From NCBI RefSeq assembly GCF_030649675.1, contig NZ_JAUTDR010000019.1:1-64000 (forward strand): a DNA stretch of 64,000 nt, given 5' to 3'. The first letter of the stretch is position 1, and every line of letters starts with the position of its first letter. Below the pieces are notes generated by a model. The model was not told where the DNA came from, searched no databases, and saw nothing but the letters and a program-made list of their open reading frames with translations. Made by a program: the position numbers and the translations under genes. This DNA is from Haliea sp. E1-2-M8. GTDB taxonomy: Bacteria; Pseudomonadota; Gammaproteobacteria; Pseudomonadales; Halieaceae. Shown in pieces: positions 52,104-60,500 of this stretch.

Positions 52104-52952
52104 CTAGACGAAACGCCTTCTGAGAGTGAACAGCCCCATGCCGGCCAGCAGGACGATGAGGCCCGCCAGGGTGCCCGGACCGAGAGTCGGAATTGGCTGC
52201 GCGGACGCAGGCACTGGTGCAGACGCGGCGCAGCCGCTGATGATTGAGTCCGTGACTGTCACGTCTGTTGTCGCCAGGGCCCGCCCTTCCCAACTCGTGC
52301 CGGTCATCGCTGCGGCAGTCCCCGCCAGAACGGTTCCCGCAAACGTCGCATTGGTCATGGTCGCCCCCTCGGCGGTCCACCAGTACACGTTGCAGGCCTG
52401 CGCGGTGCCACCCATAACCACCTGGAGGTTGGGTCCGGTTCCTGTGAGGGCACCCAAGCCGCCGGTACCCACCCGGAAAACCCAGACGTCATCGGCGTCG
52501 CCATCGAGCGTAATCGTGACGCCGGCACCGAGCGTGGTGCCGGCGGGGGAGCAGTAGACGCCGGGTGGAAGCGTGGTAGTGGTCGTGGGCACCACTCCGG
52601 TACAAACGGGGTTCAGGGTTGTGACGGCGGCGTAGGCGCTGTCGAAGTCACTGACGACCGCAGCGGTGACCGGGGCGACAACGTCCCCGGTGATCGTGCA
52701 CGGCCCGGTATCGGTAATCGAGTTACCGGTGGAGCCGACGTTGCCGTCAATGGTCGATGTGGTGCAGGTTGCGGTTCCCGTAGTCGGGAGTTCGTTTGTG
52801 CCCAGGACAGCGAAGCCGCCCGCGGTACCCAGTGGCGGCGCTACGGCCTGGGCCGCTGCTGGCCCGACGTATGCCAATGACACCAGGGCGGCGAACCCGA
52901 CGCTGGTGATTATTCCCTTGCGGGTCGTGAATCTTGCGTGCGTGATACTCAT
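52104..52952 (-). CDS. DUF3494 (ice-binding-type) protein with C-terminal sorting tail
   Basis: A 282-residue exported protein. Signal peptide (hydrophobic 16-33, ending AAAQA), then a Thr-, Gly- and Ala-rich domain with the DUF3494 pattern: GGFAVLGTNELP, VGSTGNSITDTG, DAYAAVT-like SAYAAVTTL, PPGVYCSPAGTTL, WVFRVGTGGLG and WWTAEGATM. The end is IPTLGPGTLAG, one helix and RRRF, the IPTL-CTERM tail processed by exosortase-type systems. Family members bind ice, but many are adhesins or of unknown use. AGGAGT precedes the ATG. Ice binding here is inference from family. Confidence 0.85.
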   Translation of the reverse strand: MSITHARFTTRKGIITSVGFAALVSLAYVGPAAAQAVAPPLGTAGGFAVLGTNELPTTGTATCTTSTIDGNVGSTGNSITDTGPCTITGDVVAPVTAAVVSDFDSAYAAVTTLNPVCTGVVPTTTTTLPPGVYCSPAGTTLGAGVTITLDGDADDVWVFRVGTGGLGALTGTGPNLQVVMGGTAQACNVYWWTAEGATMTNATFAGTVLAGTAAAMTGTSWEGRALATTDVTVTDSIISGCAASAPVPASAQPIPTLGPGTLAGLIVLLAGMGLFTLRRRFV

Positions 52953-53314
52953 TTTGACTCCTCTTATCTTCCTGTCCCGGAGCTTGGTGCCGAACCCTTG
53001 TCGCGAGGAAGTTATCCAAAATGCGTCAGGGTGCTTTCGGAAGCACTCGTGGATTGCTGCCGACGCAGCATAGCCCTATCCAGCGGATCAAGATACTTGT
53101 AATACTCCCAAAGATCAGTCTATTGATTCCAGCTCCGCTGAAGGCGACTCTTGAGATTTTTCGGCCCCGGGGAAGTACTCCGGGTTCAAGCGGCCTGGTC
53201 CGGTTAAAGCGGCCGCACTGCTGTCATCACCTCACTGAGTTCGACATCGCACAGAGAGCCGGAGCGAATCAGGCGAAGCTGCGGTTTGCTCCCTGCACCG
53301 CATCGGAAGAAAAC
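52953..53314. other. Divergent intergenic region, 362 bases
   Basis: It separates the ice-binding-type gene (minus) from the SoxB-like gene (plus). A small hairpin (CCCGG and CCGGG near 53165-53183) and GC-rich repeats AAGCGGCC at about 53190 and 53207 are visible. The plus frame is open from 53021 but its translation has no signal peptide or family match. No gene is called. Confidence 0.6.
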
Positions 53315-54760
53315 ATGAGCGAACGCCGCCTCACCATCCTGCAGGTCAACGACCTTCACGGCTACCTCGAACCCCATCCCGAAGTCTTTCGCGGCCGCGG
53401 CAAGTTCAATTACCGGACCTGCGGCGGTCTGGCGCGCATCGCCAGCATCTTCAAGCAGGTGCGTGCAGAGCAAACGGGGGAAGTGCTGGCGCTGGACAAC
53501 GGCGACACCTTCCACGGAACCTTCGTCGCCGTGCAGTCCCGGGGCGAGGCGCTGCTGCCGTTGATGAACGCCCTCGAATTCGACGCGATGACGCTGCACT
53601 GGGAGTTTGCCTACGGGCCGGCGCAGGTGCACAAGCTCGCCGCCGGGTTGAATCACCCGCCGCTGGCGATCAACATTTTTGACAAGGTGTCGGACCACCT
53701 CGTCTTCGATCCGAGCCGCGTGATCGAGCGCGGTGGCTTGCGCATCGGGATCATTGGCATCGCCTCGAACATCGTCGACAAGAGTATGCCGCCGAGCTAT
53801 TCCGAAGGGGTGTGTTTCACGCTTGGCAATACCGAACTGCCGGCCCATATAGAAAGATTGCGCAGCGTCGACAGGGTTGATCTGGTGGTGGTGCTGTCTC
53901 ACCTGGGCTTCGCACAGGACGCCAAGCTCGCCGCCGAGGTGGCTGGGATTGATGTGCTGATCAGCGGCCACACCCACAACCGGCTGTACCGCCCCGTCTG
54001 GGTGGGCAACACGCCGATCATTCAGTCTGGTTGTCACGGCTCGTTCGTGGGCCGGCTCGACCTCACAGTGAATGGCGGCAAGATCATCGATGTGCGACAC
54101 GAAATGATCTGCGTCGATGAACAGATCGAACCCGACGCCGATATGGCCAGCCGGGTAGAGGAGGTCGTTGCACCGCACCGCGCCTTCCTCGGCCAGGTGG
54201 TCGGACGGTTACACAGCCCGCTCGACCGTGCCACTTCGCTCGAAGCGACAATGGACAACGTGCTGCTCGACGCCATTGCCGCAGCGGCCGGTACCCGTCT
54301 GGCATTCTCCAACGGCTGGCGCTACGGCGCGCCTATCCTGCCGGGCGAGGTGACGATGGAGCATTTGTGGAACATCGTGCCCACCCAGCCACCGATTTCC
54401 ACCGTCGAGCTCACCGGCGACGAGTTGCGGGCGATGCTCGAAGCGAACCTGGAGCGCACCTACTCGCCTGATCCGTACTGCCAGATGGGCGGCTTCGTCA
54501 AACGCTGCCGCGGGCTGAACATGTACTTCAAGATGGAAAACCCGAAAGGCCATCGCATTGAAGACCTGCTGATCGAAGGCGCGCCGATCCAGCCGGGCCG
54601 CAGCTACCGCGCCGCAATGCTTGGCGAGCAAGGCGTACCCGGCAAGTACGGCAGCAAGCGGCAGAAGCTCGACATCGATGCGATCGAGTCCCTGCAGCAG
54701 TTGTTCGAACGCGGCCGCCAGGTGCGTGGCAGCCGACGCGGCAGCGTGGTGGCGGTCTGA
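53315..54760 (+). CDS. 5'-nucleotidase-superfamily metallohydrolase with a SoxB-type active-site motif
   Basis: A 481-residue protein with an N-terminal metallophosphoesterase domain and a C-terminal 5'-nucleotidase domain. Metal residues are visible: Asp13 and His15 (NDLHG), Asp64 (LDNGD), His196 (LSHLG), His219 and His221 (SGHTH). Where UshA-type enzymes have GNHEFDYG, with its catalytic His and Asp, this protein has LHWEFAYG (94-101); the sulfur enzyme SoxB has HWEF at this place. No signal peptide is seen, so unlike SoxB it should be cytosolic. It lies 16 bases before a TsdA-like cytochrome gene. Sulfur-bond hydrolysis is a fair inference; nucleotidase action is less likely. Confidence 0.82.
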   Translation: MSERRLTILQVNDLHGYLEPHPEVFRGRGKFNYRTCGGLARIASIFKQVRAEQTGEVLALDNGDTFHGTFVAVQSRGEALLPLMNALEFDAMTLHWEFAYGPAQVHKLAAGLNHPPLAINIFDKVSDHLVFDPSRVIERGGLRIGIIGIASNIVDKSMPPSYSEGVCFTLGNTELPAHIERLRSVDRVDLVVVLSHLGFAQDAKLAAEVAGIDVLISGHTHNRLYRPVWVGNTPIIQSGCHGSFVGRLDLTVNGGKIIDVRHEMICVDEQIEPDADMASRVEEVVAPHRAFLGQVVGRLHSPLDRATSLEATMDNVLLDAIAAAAGTRLAFSNGWRYGAPILPGEVTMEHLWNIVPTQPPISTVELTGDELRAMLEANLERTYSPDPYCQMGGFVKRCRGLNMYFKMENPKGHRIEDLLIEGAPIQPGRSYRAAMLGEQGVPGKYGSKRQKLDIDAIESLQQLFERGRQVRGSRRGSVVAV

Positions 54761-54776
54761 ATATGAGGATGCAAAG

Positions 54777-56303
54777 ATGATATCAAAGGTATTCGGACTC
54801 GGCCTGGGATTGATGCTGAGCGGCATCTGTCATGCCGATGGCGCGGCGATCGCCAACACGGGCGTCGAGGCCGCTCCGGCTTGCCAGACCTGTCATGGCC
54901 CCGCCGGCGAGGGTGTGGCACAGGCCGGCTTTCCACGTCTGGCGAGTCTGGGCGCGGCCTACCTGCAACGCCAGCTGGATGCGTTCGCCGATGGCACACG
55001 CGTCAATGATGTGATGATGCCGATCGCCAGTGCCCTGTCGGATGCCGACCGCGCTGCGGTCTCGGCGTACTACGCAGCGTTGCCAGAACCGGCTTCACTG
55101 GCTCCTGCAGCAGAACCGGTGTCCGCCTCCGCCGGCGCCAGCCTGGCCACCAGCGGCCGCTGGGCCGACATGCTGCCCGCGTGCGAGCAATGTCACGGCC
55201 CCGGCGGGCGCGGCGTGGGCCCGGACTTCCCCCCCCTTACCGGGCAAAGCGCAACCTATCTCTCCAACCAGTTGACGGCGTGGCAAACCGGCGCGCGGCC
55301 GCCCGGCCCGTTGGGCCTGATGGCCGTCATCGCAGAGAAGCTGTCCGAGGCCGAGGTGCGCGCCGTTGCCGATCACTATGCGGCGCTGGAAAGTGCTCCG
55401 CCAGACTCGGCTGCTGCGACGCCTCCAGCAGCGGGTGACCTGCCAGGCGACCCACCGCGCGCTGACCCCACTGCGCCGGCCGCGAGCGCAGTGTTCCAGC
55501 CACCCCCGGAATCCGAGCTGCCGGCGGGCGAGTTCGGCGACGTGGTCCGTCGTGGCCGCGAGATTTTCATCGCTACGCCCCACGCCGCGCCCACGTATGT
55601 CGGCAACAGCCTGCGCTGCGTCAGTTGCCACCTCAACGCCGGACGGCTGGCGGACTCGTCTCCAATGTGGGCCGCGTTCGTGAGCTACCCCGCATACCGC
55701 AGCAAGACCAAAAGCGTCGCCACGTTCCAGCAGCGGCTGCAGGGCTGCTTCATGTACAGCATGAACGGACGGGCACCGCCGCTCGGCGCGCCGGAGCTGG
55801 TGGCGCTGGAGAGCTACGCCTACTGGCTTGCGTCCGGCGCCCCGCTGGACCCGAAGATCGCGGGCCGCGGCTACCCGGCGCTCGAGCCGCCGGCGCAAAG
55901 TGCCGACTTCATCCGCGGCGAGAAAGTCTACGCCGAAAACTGTGCGCTTTGCCACGGTGACGATGGCACAGGGCAGCGCACAGAGAGCGGCTACGCAGTG
56001 TTCCCGGCGCTCTGGGGTTCGGACTCTTTCAACTGGGGTGCCGGCATGGGGCGAATCAGCAACGCCGCCGCCTTCATCAAGGCCAACATGCCGCTCGCTC
56101 TGCCCGGTACGCTGACCAAGCAACAGGCGTGGGACGTGGCGCTGTATATGAACAGTCACGAGCGGCCGCAGGACCCGCGTTACACCGGCAGCGTGCAGGG
56201 CACTCGGGACAATTTCCACGCGACTGGGGATTCGATGTACGGCCGCGAGGTCGCGGGCAAAGTGCTCGGCGCCAGCGGCGGAGAAAAAACGGACCCGGAA
56301 TAG
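54777..56303 (+). CDS. Tetraheme cytochrome c, TsdB-TsdA-like fusion
   Basis: A 508-residue periplasmic protein with signal peptide (1-20) and four heme sites: CQTCH (36-40), CEQCH (136-140), CVSCH (281-285) and CALCH (389-393). The first half resembles diheme cytochrome c4 or TsdB; after a Pro/Ala linker (about 205-250) the second half resembles TsdA, the thiosulfate dehydrogenase that joins two thiosulfates to tetrathionate. Cys324 in LQGCFMYSMNG stands where TsdA has the cysteine ligand of its active heme. Fused TsdBA forms are known. Coupled by 16 bases to the SoxB-like gene. Confidence 0.85.
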   Translation: MISKVFGLGLGLMLSGICHADGAAIANTGVEAAPACQTCHGPAGEGVAQAGFPRLASLGAAYLQRQLDAFADGTRVNDVMMPIASALSDADRAAVSAYYAALPEPASLAPAAEPVSASAGASLATSGRWADMLPACEQCHGPGGRGVGPDFPPLTGQSATYLSNQLTAWQTGARPPGPLGLMAVIAEKLSEAEVRAVADHYAALESAPPDSAAATPPAAGDLPGDPPRADPTAPAASAVFQPPPESELPAGEFGDVVRRGREIFIATPHAAPTYVGNSLRCVSCHLNAGRLADSSPMWAAFVSYPAYRSKTKSVATFQQRLQGCFMYSMNGRAPPLGAPELVALESYAYWLASGAPLDPKIAGRGYPALEPPAQSADFIRGEKVYAENCALCHGDDGTGQRTESGYAVFPALWGSDSFNWGAGMGRISNAAAFIKANMPLALPGTLTKQQAWDVALYMNSHERPQDPRYTGSVQGTRDNFHATGDSMYGREVAGKVLGASGGEKTDPE

Positions 56304-56383
56304 ATTCCATTTGAAATATCCCTTGTTAGTTGAGACAGTAATAACGCTCCACGCCCGACACTCAAGCCGCGGATGCCCAAATC

Positions 56384-58417
56384 ATGAAAAGCCAGATATC
56401 CGAATTTTGCAACGAGTTCAGCGAAACCCTGTTTCCCCTCTCCCAGTTGCTCAGGGACACGGTGGACCAGATGGAAGCGGTGGAGACCGCCTTCGATCAG
56501 GAAGGCATTACCTCCTCATTCTCTGAAATTTTTCACCGGCTCGAGGCGCTGATCAACAAAGTGCAGGGCCAGGAGGCCTACGTCCTCCTTTTCGGGCCGT
56601 TGAAAAGCGGCAAGTCGACCCTGATCAACGCGATCAGCGCCGGCTACGTAAGCGAAGTGACCAGCCTGCCGGCCTATCCCTGCATGGTGTACCTGAAGTA
56701 CGGCGAGACGCCCTCCTACTCCGTGTTCCGCTATAGCGGCAAGCGGGAAGAGCTGGATTCCCCTGACCAGTTGAAGGACTTGCTGGAGCAAAGCCACCGC
56801 ACGCTGTCGGAGCGTATTCGCGCCATGGACGATTTCGGCGAGACCTTTGACCCGGCGACGCACCTGCCCTCCGCCATTCGGCGCGTGCAGGTTGAACTGC
56901 CGGCGAAAAATCTGAAGGAGTCGGGTACCGTGCTGGTGGACACCCCGGGGCTGTACAGCAAAATGAAGTTCGGGTACGACGTCATGACCCGGGAGTTCCG
57001 CGACAGCGCGGCCTGCGCCGTATTCGTGGTTAAAACGGACAACCTGTTTCTGGAGCAGGTTTTCGACGATTTCAACGATCTACTCGAACAGTTCAGCCGG
57101 GTATTCGTGGTGGTGAACATTGACAAGGATAAAAGCGATCTCCGCCCCGACGGGAGTCTCACTCCCAGCCTGGAGAGTCGGGACCCCGACAAGATTGTCG
57201 AGGCCTTTGAAATGCTCACCATGAGCGCGCCGCTGCGGCGGGCGGCGGAGACGGGCCGGCTGCACCTTTACCCGATTGACCTGCGCTCCGCTGCCGCGCG
57301 GCGGTTGCAGGCCTCCGCCGCCCCGGTGGAGCCGCTGGCGCCAGTTGATGACGCGGACGAGGAGCCGGATGCATTTGACGCGTTTCTGAACGACCTGATG
57401 AATTATCTCGGCAGCACGGACTACCTGCGGGAATTCATGACCGACACCATCCGCCAGTCGGGGAAAATCTGCCAGGAAATCAAGCAGCACTGTGCGTCGC
57501 ATTCAGAAAGCGTGGTCGACGCGGAACGGTCGCGCCAGCAAAAGGCACTGGAGGACATCGTCCGCAAGCAAAAAGCGCTGGAATTGGCGAGCGCCACCGC
57601 CCCCGGGGAATGGATGGCGGAAACCCTGGAGCGGCTGAAGCGGGAGCGCGATGAGAATGTCGACGCCGGCGGCCTGGCGTTCAAGGAATCTGCTGCGCCC
57701 GTAATCTCCGGCTGGCTGGAATCGGACGAGAGCCTGGCAGACCTGAAATCCCATTTGCAAGGGCTGATGGACGGGGCCTGCGAGAGCTTTTTGGCCGACG
57801 AGGAGCGGCGGCTCGCACAGTGCGCCCTCTCCGCCCACGCAGGATTCTGCCTCTCGCCATCCGAATCGGAGGCCTTTGGTGTCTTGGGGATCGCCTTGCC
57901 CCGTCTGGCGGATGAAGCCTTTGAGGAAAGTGCTACGCCGGCCCTGGATACAGCGGGGCAAGAGCCCGATCTGGATCCATTTCCGGTACGCAGGGGTTTC
58001 GCGGACAAGCTTCTGTTCCGCTCGGCCGACATGGTGCGCAAAAAACTTTTCAGGGATCCCGCACAGAACGTTTCGGCCAAGGCCAAACGGAGCAGGCTGA
58101 GGGAAGACGCAGACGAGGCCATTCTGGCGTTGGCCGTGTCGGAGCTGGAGCAACGGCTGGAACGGTTGTCCCTTGAGGTGAGCGAGTCCGCGGTGGCCGC
58201 CTATGTGGAGGGTGTCTCCAGGCGGGTGCGGGCGGCCTGTGCGAACCTCGGCAAGGAATTGGACAGCCAGGAGGGTCGCACCAAGCAGACAATGGCCAAA
58301 CTGCAGGAATTGAGGGAAAAATACCGCCACCTCTCCGATCTCGCGGAGGAAGTGTCGGGCACCGTGCACGCTCTGGAGGAACAGCACGCCCCGCAGTTGG
58401 AACACGCGGGTCTATGA
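56384..58417 (+). CDS. Dynamin-like GTPase, soluble type
   Basis: A 677-residue GTPase. G1 is GPLKSGKST (71-79), G3 is DTPG (186-189) and G4 NIDKDK begins at 245. A long helical part follows, ending with a coiled coil (about 620-670, QTMAKLQELREKYR). No membrane helix is seen, unlike the other dynamin-like gene at 41.7 kb. Bacterial dynamins reshape membranes; others act in phage defence or toxin export, often in pairs, but here each gene stands alone. It begins 80 bases after the cytochrome gene, probably with its own promoter. Confidence 0.82.
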   Translation: MKSQISEFCNEFSETLFPLSQLLRDTVDQMEAVETAFDQEGITSSFSEIFHRLEALINKVQGQEAYVLLFGPLKSGKSTLINAISAGYVSEVTSLPAYPCMVYLKYGETPSYSVFRYSGKREELDSPDQLKDLLEQSHRTLSERIRAMDDFGETFDPATHLPSAIRRVQVELPAKNLKESGTVLVDTPGLYSKMKFGYDVMTREFRDSAACAVFVVKTDNLFLEQVFDDFNDLLEQFSRVFVVVNIDKDKSDLRPDGSLTPSLESRDPDKIVEAFEMLTMSAPLRRAAETGRLHLYPIDLRSAAARRLQASAAPVEPLAPVDDADEEPDAFDAFLNDLMNYLGSTDYLREFMTDTIRQSGKICQEIKQHCASHSESVVDAERSRQQKALEDIVRKQKALELASATAPGEWMAETLERLKRERDENVDAGGLAFKESAAPVISGWLESDESLADLKSHLQGLMDGACESFLADEERRLAQCALSAHAGFCLSPSESEAFGVLGIALPRLADEAFEESATPALDTAGQEPDLDPFPVRRGFADKLLFRSADMVRKKLFRDPAQNVSAKAKRSRLREDADEAILALAVSELEQRLERLSLEVSESAVAAYVEGVSRRVRAACANLGKELDSQEGRTKQTMAKLQELREKYRHLSDLAEEVSGTVHALEEQHAPQLEHAGL

Positions 58418-58549
58418 GGGCGAACCCCAGCCTTGACAGGGCTGTGTGACGAGCCGAGGTGATCGGCTCAGTTCCCGGAGTGCTGTGTCGAAAAATTTTA
58501 CAGCGACTGGCAATTACGACCTGGCCAAGTCGCCAATAGTCAGTGTTTG

Positions 58550-58573
58550 CGGGCCAACGAAAGTGTTGGCCCG
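58550..58573. terminator. Strong hairpin after the GTPase gene
   Basis: CGGGCCAAC (58550-58558) and GTTGGCCCG (58565-58573) form a nine-base perfect stem with a six-base loop, 133 bases after the GTPase stop. It is followed by AATAATG and no T run, so it may be an mRNA end stabiliser or a regulatory hairpin rather than a classic terminator. Confidence 0.5.
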
Positions 58574-58634
58574 AATAATGCTTCCCTGAACATACTTTGT
58601 GACCACGTTCTCTGCGCATGCCGCTCCGATCACG

Positions 58635-58666
58635 GTGCCAGGCACGTAGAGGTGTGCCGACGGCAC
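58635..58666. promoter_or_regulatory. Two tandem palindromes with 20-base spacing
   Basis: GTGCCAGGCAC (58635-58645) and GTGCCGACGGCAC (58654-58666) are both perfect palindromes of the form GTGCC-GGCAC, with centres at 58640 and 58660. They lie 24 bases before the start of the secreted-protein gene, right before its GGAGGG site. The even spacing of about two helix turns is what a cooperative dimeric regulator would use. Confidence 0.5.
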
Positions 58667-58689
58667 ATTGGTTTGGGAGGGATGATCAG

Positions 58690-59328
58690 ATGAATGCCGT
58701 ATCGACCACTTTTGCCTGTGTCGGCGCTTGCGCAATGTATGTGCTGACCATGGGCGTGCACGCTCAGGTTTCGCTCGACGATATCGAAGCCAGCATCGGC
58801 GGCCGTGTTGGCGAACTTGAACGGGTGGAGCAGATGCTTTCGCACCCGGAGCCGAATCGCAGAATTGCCGCGATGGAGCTGCTACTGAAGTCGGGGGACC
58901 CGGAATTCGCTCGCAAGGCCCGTGAGTTCGGATTGTTTTCGGACGATCATCAATTGCGCCAGGCGGCGGTGCGGGCCATCTTTGATGCGGGGGGAGCGTT
59001 TCGTTTGGAAACCGACGCTCCGAGCGACGACAGCACCAAAGTAGTCAGCGTAGTGCAGTCATTCGGAGGCGCGGTGGACAGTGAGGGGAAGGGTTCGATT
59101 CCGTTCATTCTCAGCGGAGAGTTCGACAGCAAGGAAGTCTGTTGGCTCCGTGCCGCTGCGCGGACCAAGCAATGTGCGCTGCGTCCAACCGGTGACAGTA
59201 TTCATCTTGCGGATTGGAACTACACCACAGGAGAATTCAAACTGGACGACGAGGGAAGTTTGCGCGGATTCCTGCTCTACCGGGGTAGTGGCCAACCGGT
59301 CGGTGCGAGAATCCCGCTCCTCGATTGA
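58690..59328 (+). CDS. Secreted protein of unknown function with HEAT-like helices
   Basis: A 212-residue protein with a signal peptide (hydrophobic 5-22, ending VHAQ at 25). Residues about 40-100 (PEPNRRIAAMELLLKSGDPE, QLRQAAVRAIF) look like two HEAT-type helical repeats. The rest is a small beta-rich part with two cysteines (EVCWLRA, TKQCALR). A good GGAGGG site precedes the ATG at 58690. No family is recognised. It is the first of four exported or membrane genes with no clear homologues, and two tandem palindromes lie before it. Confidence 0.7.
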   Translation: MNAVSTTFACVGACAMYVLTMGVHAQVSLDDIEASIGGRVGELERVEQMLSHPEPNRRIAAMELLLKSGDPEFARKAREFGLFSDDHQLRQAAVRAIFDAGGAFRLETDAPSDDSTKVVSVVQSFGGAVDSEGKGSIPFILSGEFDSKEVCWLRAAARTKQCALRPTGDSIHLADWNYTTGEFKLDDEGSLRGFLLYRGSGQPVGARIPLLD

Positions 59329-59335
59329 CGGGCGA

Positions 59336-60421
59336 TCACTCGAATTCGACGCGATCGAGCCGTAGCGGTCTGTCGGGCTGCCAACTGCTGACAATCAGGA
59401 TCCGCGCACGTCGGGCAAGCTGACCTGTGCCCAGGTTAACTTTGAATTCACCGAACGGCGACATGTCGCCCGAGCCCAGATGGCGCCATCGGCGCTGCGC
59501 GCCCGACGAAGAATCCACTTCAACCACGATCGCTCGCGGCACCGCCTGCTCTTCGGTTTCTGCTGCGTGTGAGGTCAATGACACGGTGCGGATCACCGAA
59601 CTGCTTTGGTCGGCGCGTTCGAATTCCACTTCGATCACCACCTGAGCCCCTGCTGGCATGACAACCGGGCCCGCGCCGGTTTCCAATCCACTGCAAACGA
59701 ATGTCGGGTCGGCAACCTCCGGCGAACATGCTGTAATCCGGAACGGCAGGTGGCCAGGTCCGGACGGTGCCGATGGCGCGCCCTCGCGGACGGAGGGATC
59801 GGCCATCGACGGACCACCGTCGAGCAAGCGGCCGATGCGTGCGACAATGGCATCGATGCGCAGCGCAGTGCCCAATTCGGCGCTGCGGGCTTCGATCATC
59901 ATCGCCACCGGCACGTCACCAGCGAAGACGAACGCGCCACTCGTACCCCGACCCAGTTCGCTCCCAGAGATATTGGTTCGAACCTCGATCTGTTCATACA
60001 GAATTTCGGCGATCATGACCGGGGTGCGCGTCACAATGCCGCTGGCCTCGACGCGAACGAGTGAGAGTTCGCCTTGCGTGGCGAGCAATATGTCGGAGCT
60101 TCGCGGGAGACTGCGAAATGGTGTGCTGCACCGTCCCTGCAGGTCGTCCCGGACGAAAGCGATCGCCAGGTCAATACCGGGGAACCGCTGGAACACCTGC
60201 GCCTCGCCGGCAACCGAAGGTGCGCCCGCACTCAGTGAGAGCGTGGGGCTGCGGCCGAGGACATGATCGGGCAGAATCAGGTAACAGTTGTTGCGGTGGG
60301 TGACGACGTAGCCCTGTCCCTCGCCGCGATTCACTGCCACGGATTCCGCCCAGGCAGCCTGCGCCGGCAGGAGATGCAGCAGGCACACCAGGAGGGTTGC
60401 GGTTGGCAATCTGATCGTCAT
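59336..60421 (-). CDS. Exported trypsin-like serine protease domain protein
   Basis: A 361-residue protein with signal peptide (1-25, ending AWA). A chymotrypsin-fold triad can be proposed: His53 in LPDHVLG, Asp84 in GIDLAIA and Ser161 in RGTSGA, with the order and spacing of the S1 family, although the serine loop GTSGA differs from the usual GDSGG. The C-terminal half (about 215-361) is beta-rich and of unknown kind. ATG at 60421 overlaps none of the divergent gene; the gap between starts is 79 bases. Convergent with the secreted HEAT-like gene, seven bases apart. Confidence 0.72.
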   Translation of the reverse strand: MTIRLPTATLLVCLLHLLPAQAAWAESVAVNRGEGQGYVVTHRNNCYLILPDHVLGRSPTLSLSAGAPSVAGEAQVFQRFPGIDLAIAFVRDDLQGRCSTPFRSLPRSSDILLATQGELSLVRVEASGIVTRTPVMIAEILYEQIEVRTNISGSELGRGTSGAFVFAGDVPVAMMIEARSAELGTALRIDAIVARIGRLLDGGPSMADPSVREGAPSAPSGPGHLPFRITACSPEVADPTFVCSGLETGAGPVVMPAGAQVVIEVEFERADQSSSVIRTVSLTSHAAETEEQAVPRAIVVEVDSSSGAQRRWRHLGSGDMSPFGEFKVNLGTGQLARRARILIVSSWQPDRPLRLDRVEFE

Positions 60422-60500
60422 GGTGTCGTCTATACTGTTTTCAGAGAATTCAGCGCGAGCGATGAGCGCCATCGCTGCTTTCGCCGTGTGCGAGGGGCCT

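Noticed and set aside
53021-53314. In-frame extension of the SoxB-like protein upstream of 53315
   Set aside because: The added residues show no signal peptide or homology, and ATG 53315 has a GGAAGA site; a longer protein is not supported.
53315-54760. Calling the gene a standard UshA-type 5'-nucleotidase
   Set aside because: The catalytic NHEFD motif is replaced by HWEFA, so ordinary nucleotidase chemistry is doubtful.
40190-58600. The shared 12-mer GAACATACTTTG before the YqcI/YcgG gene (near 40190) and before the exported cassette (near 58588)
   Set aside because: In 64 kb many 12-base matches are expected by chance, and the flanks do not agree, so it is not taken as a common promoter.
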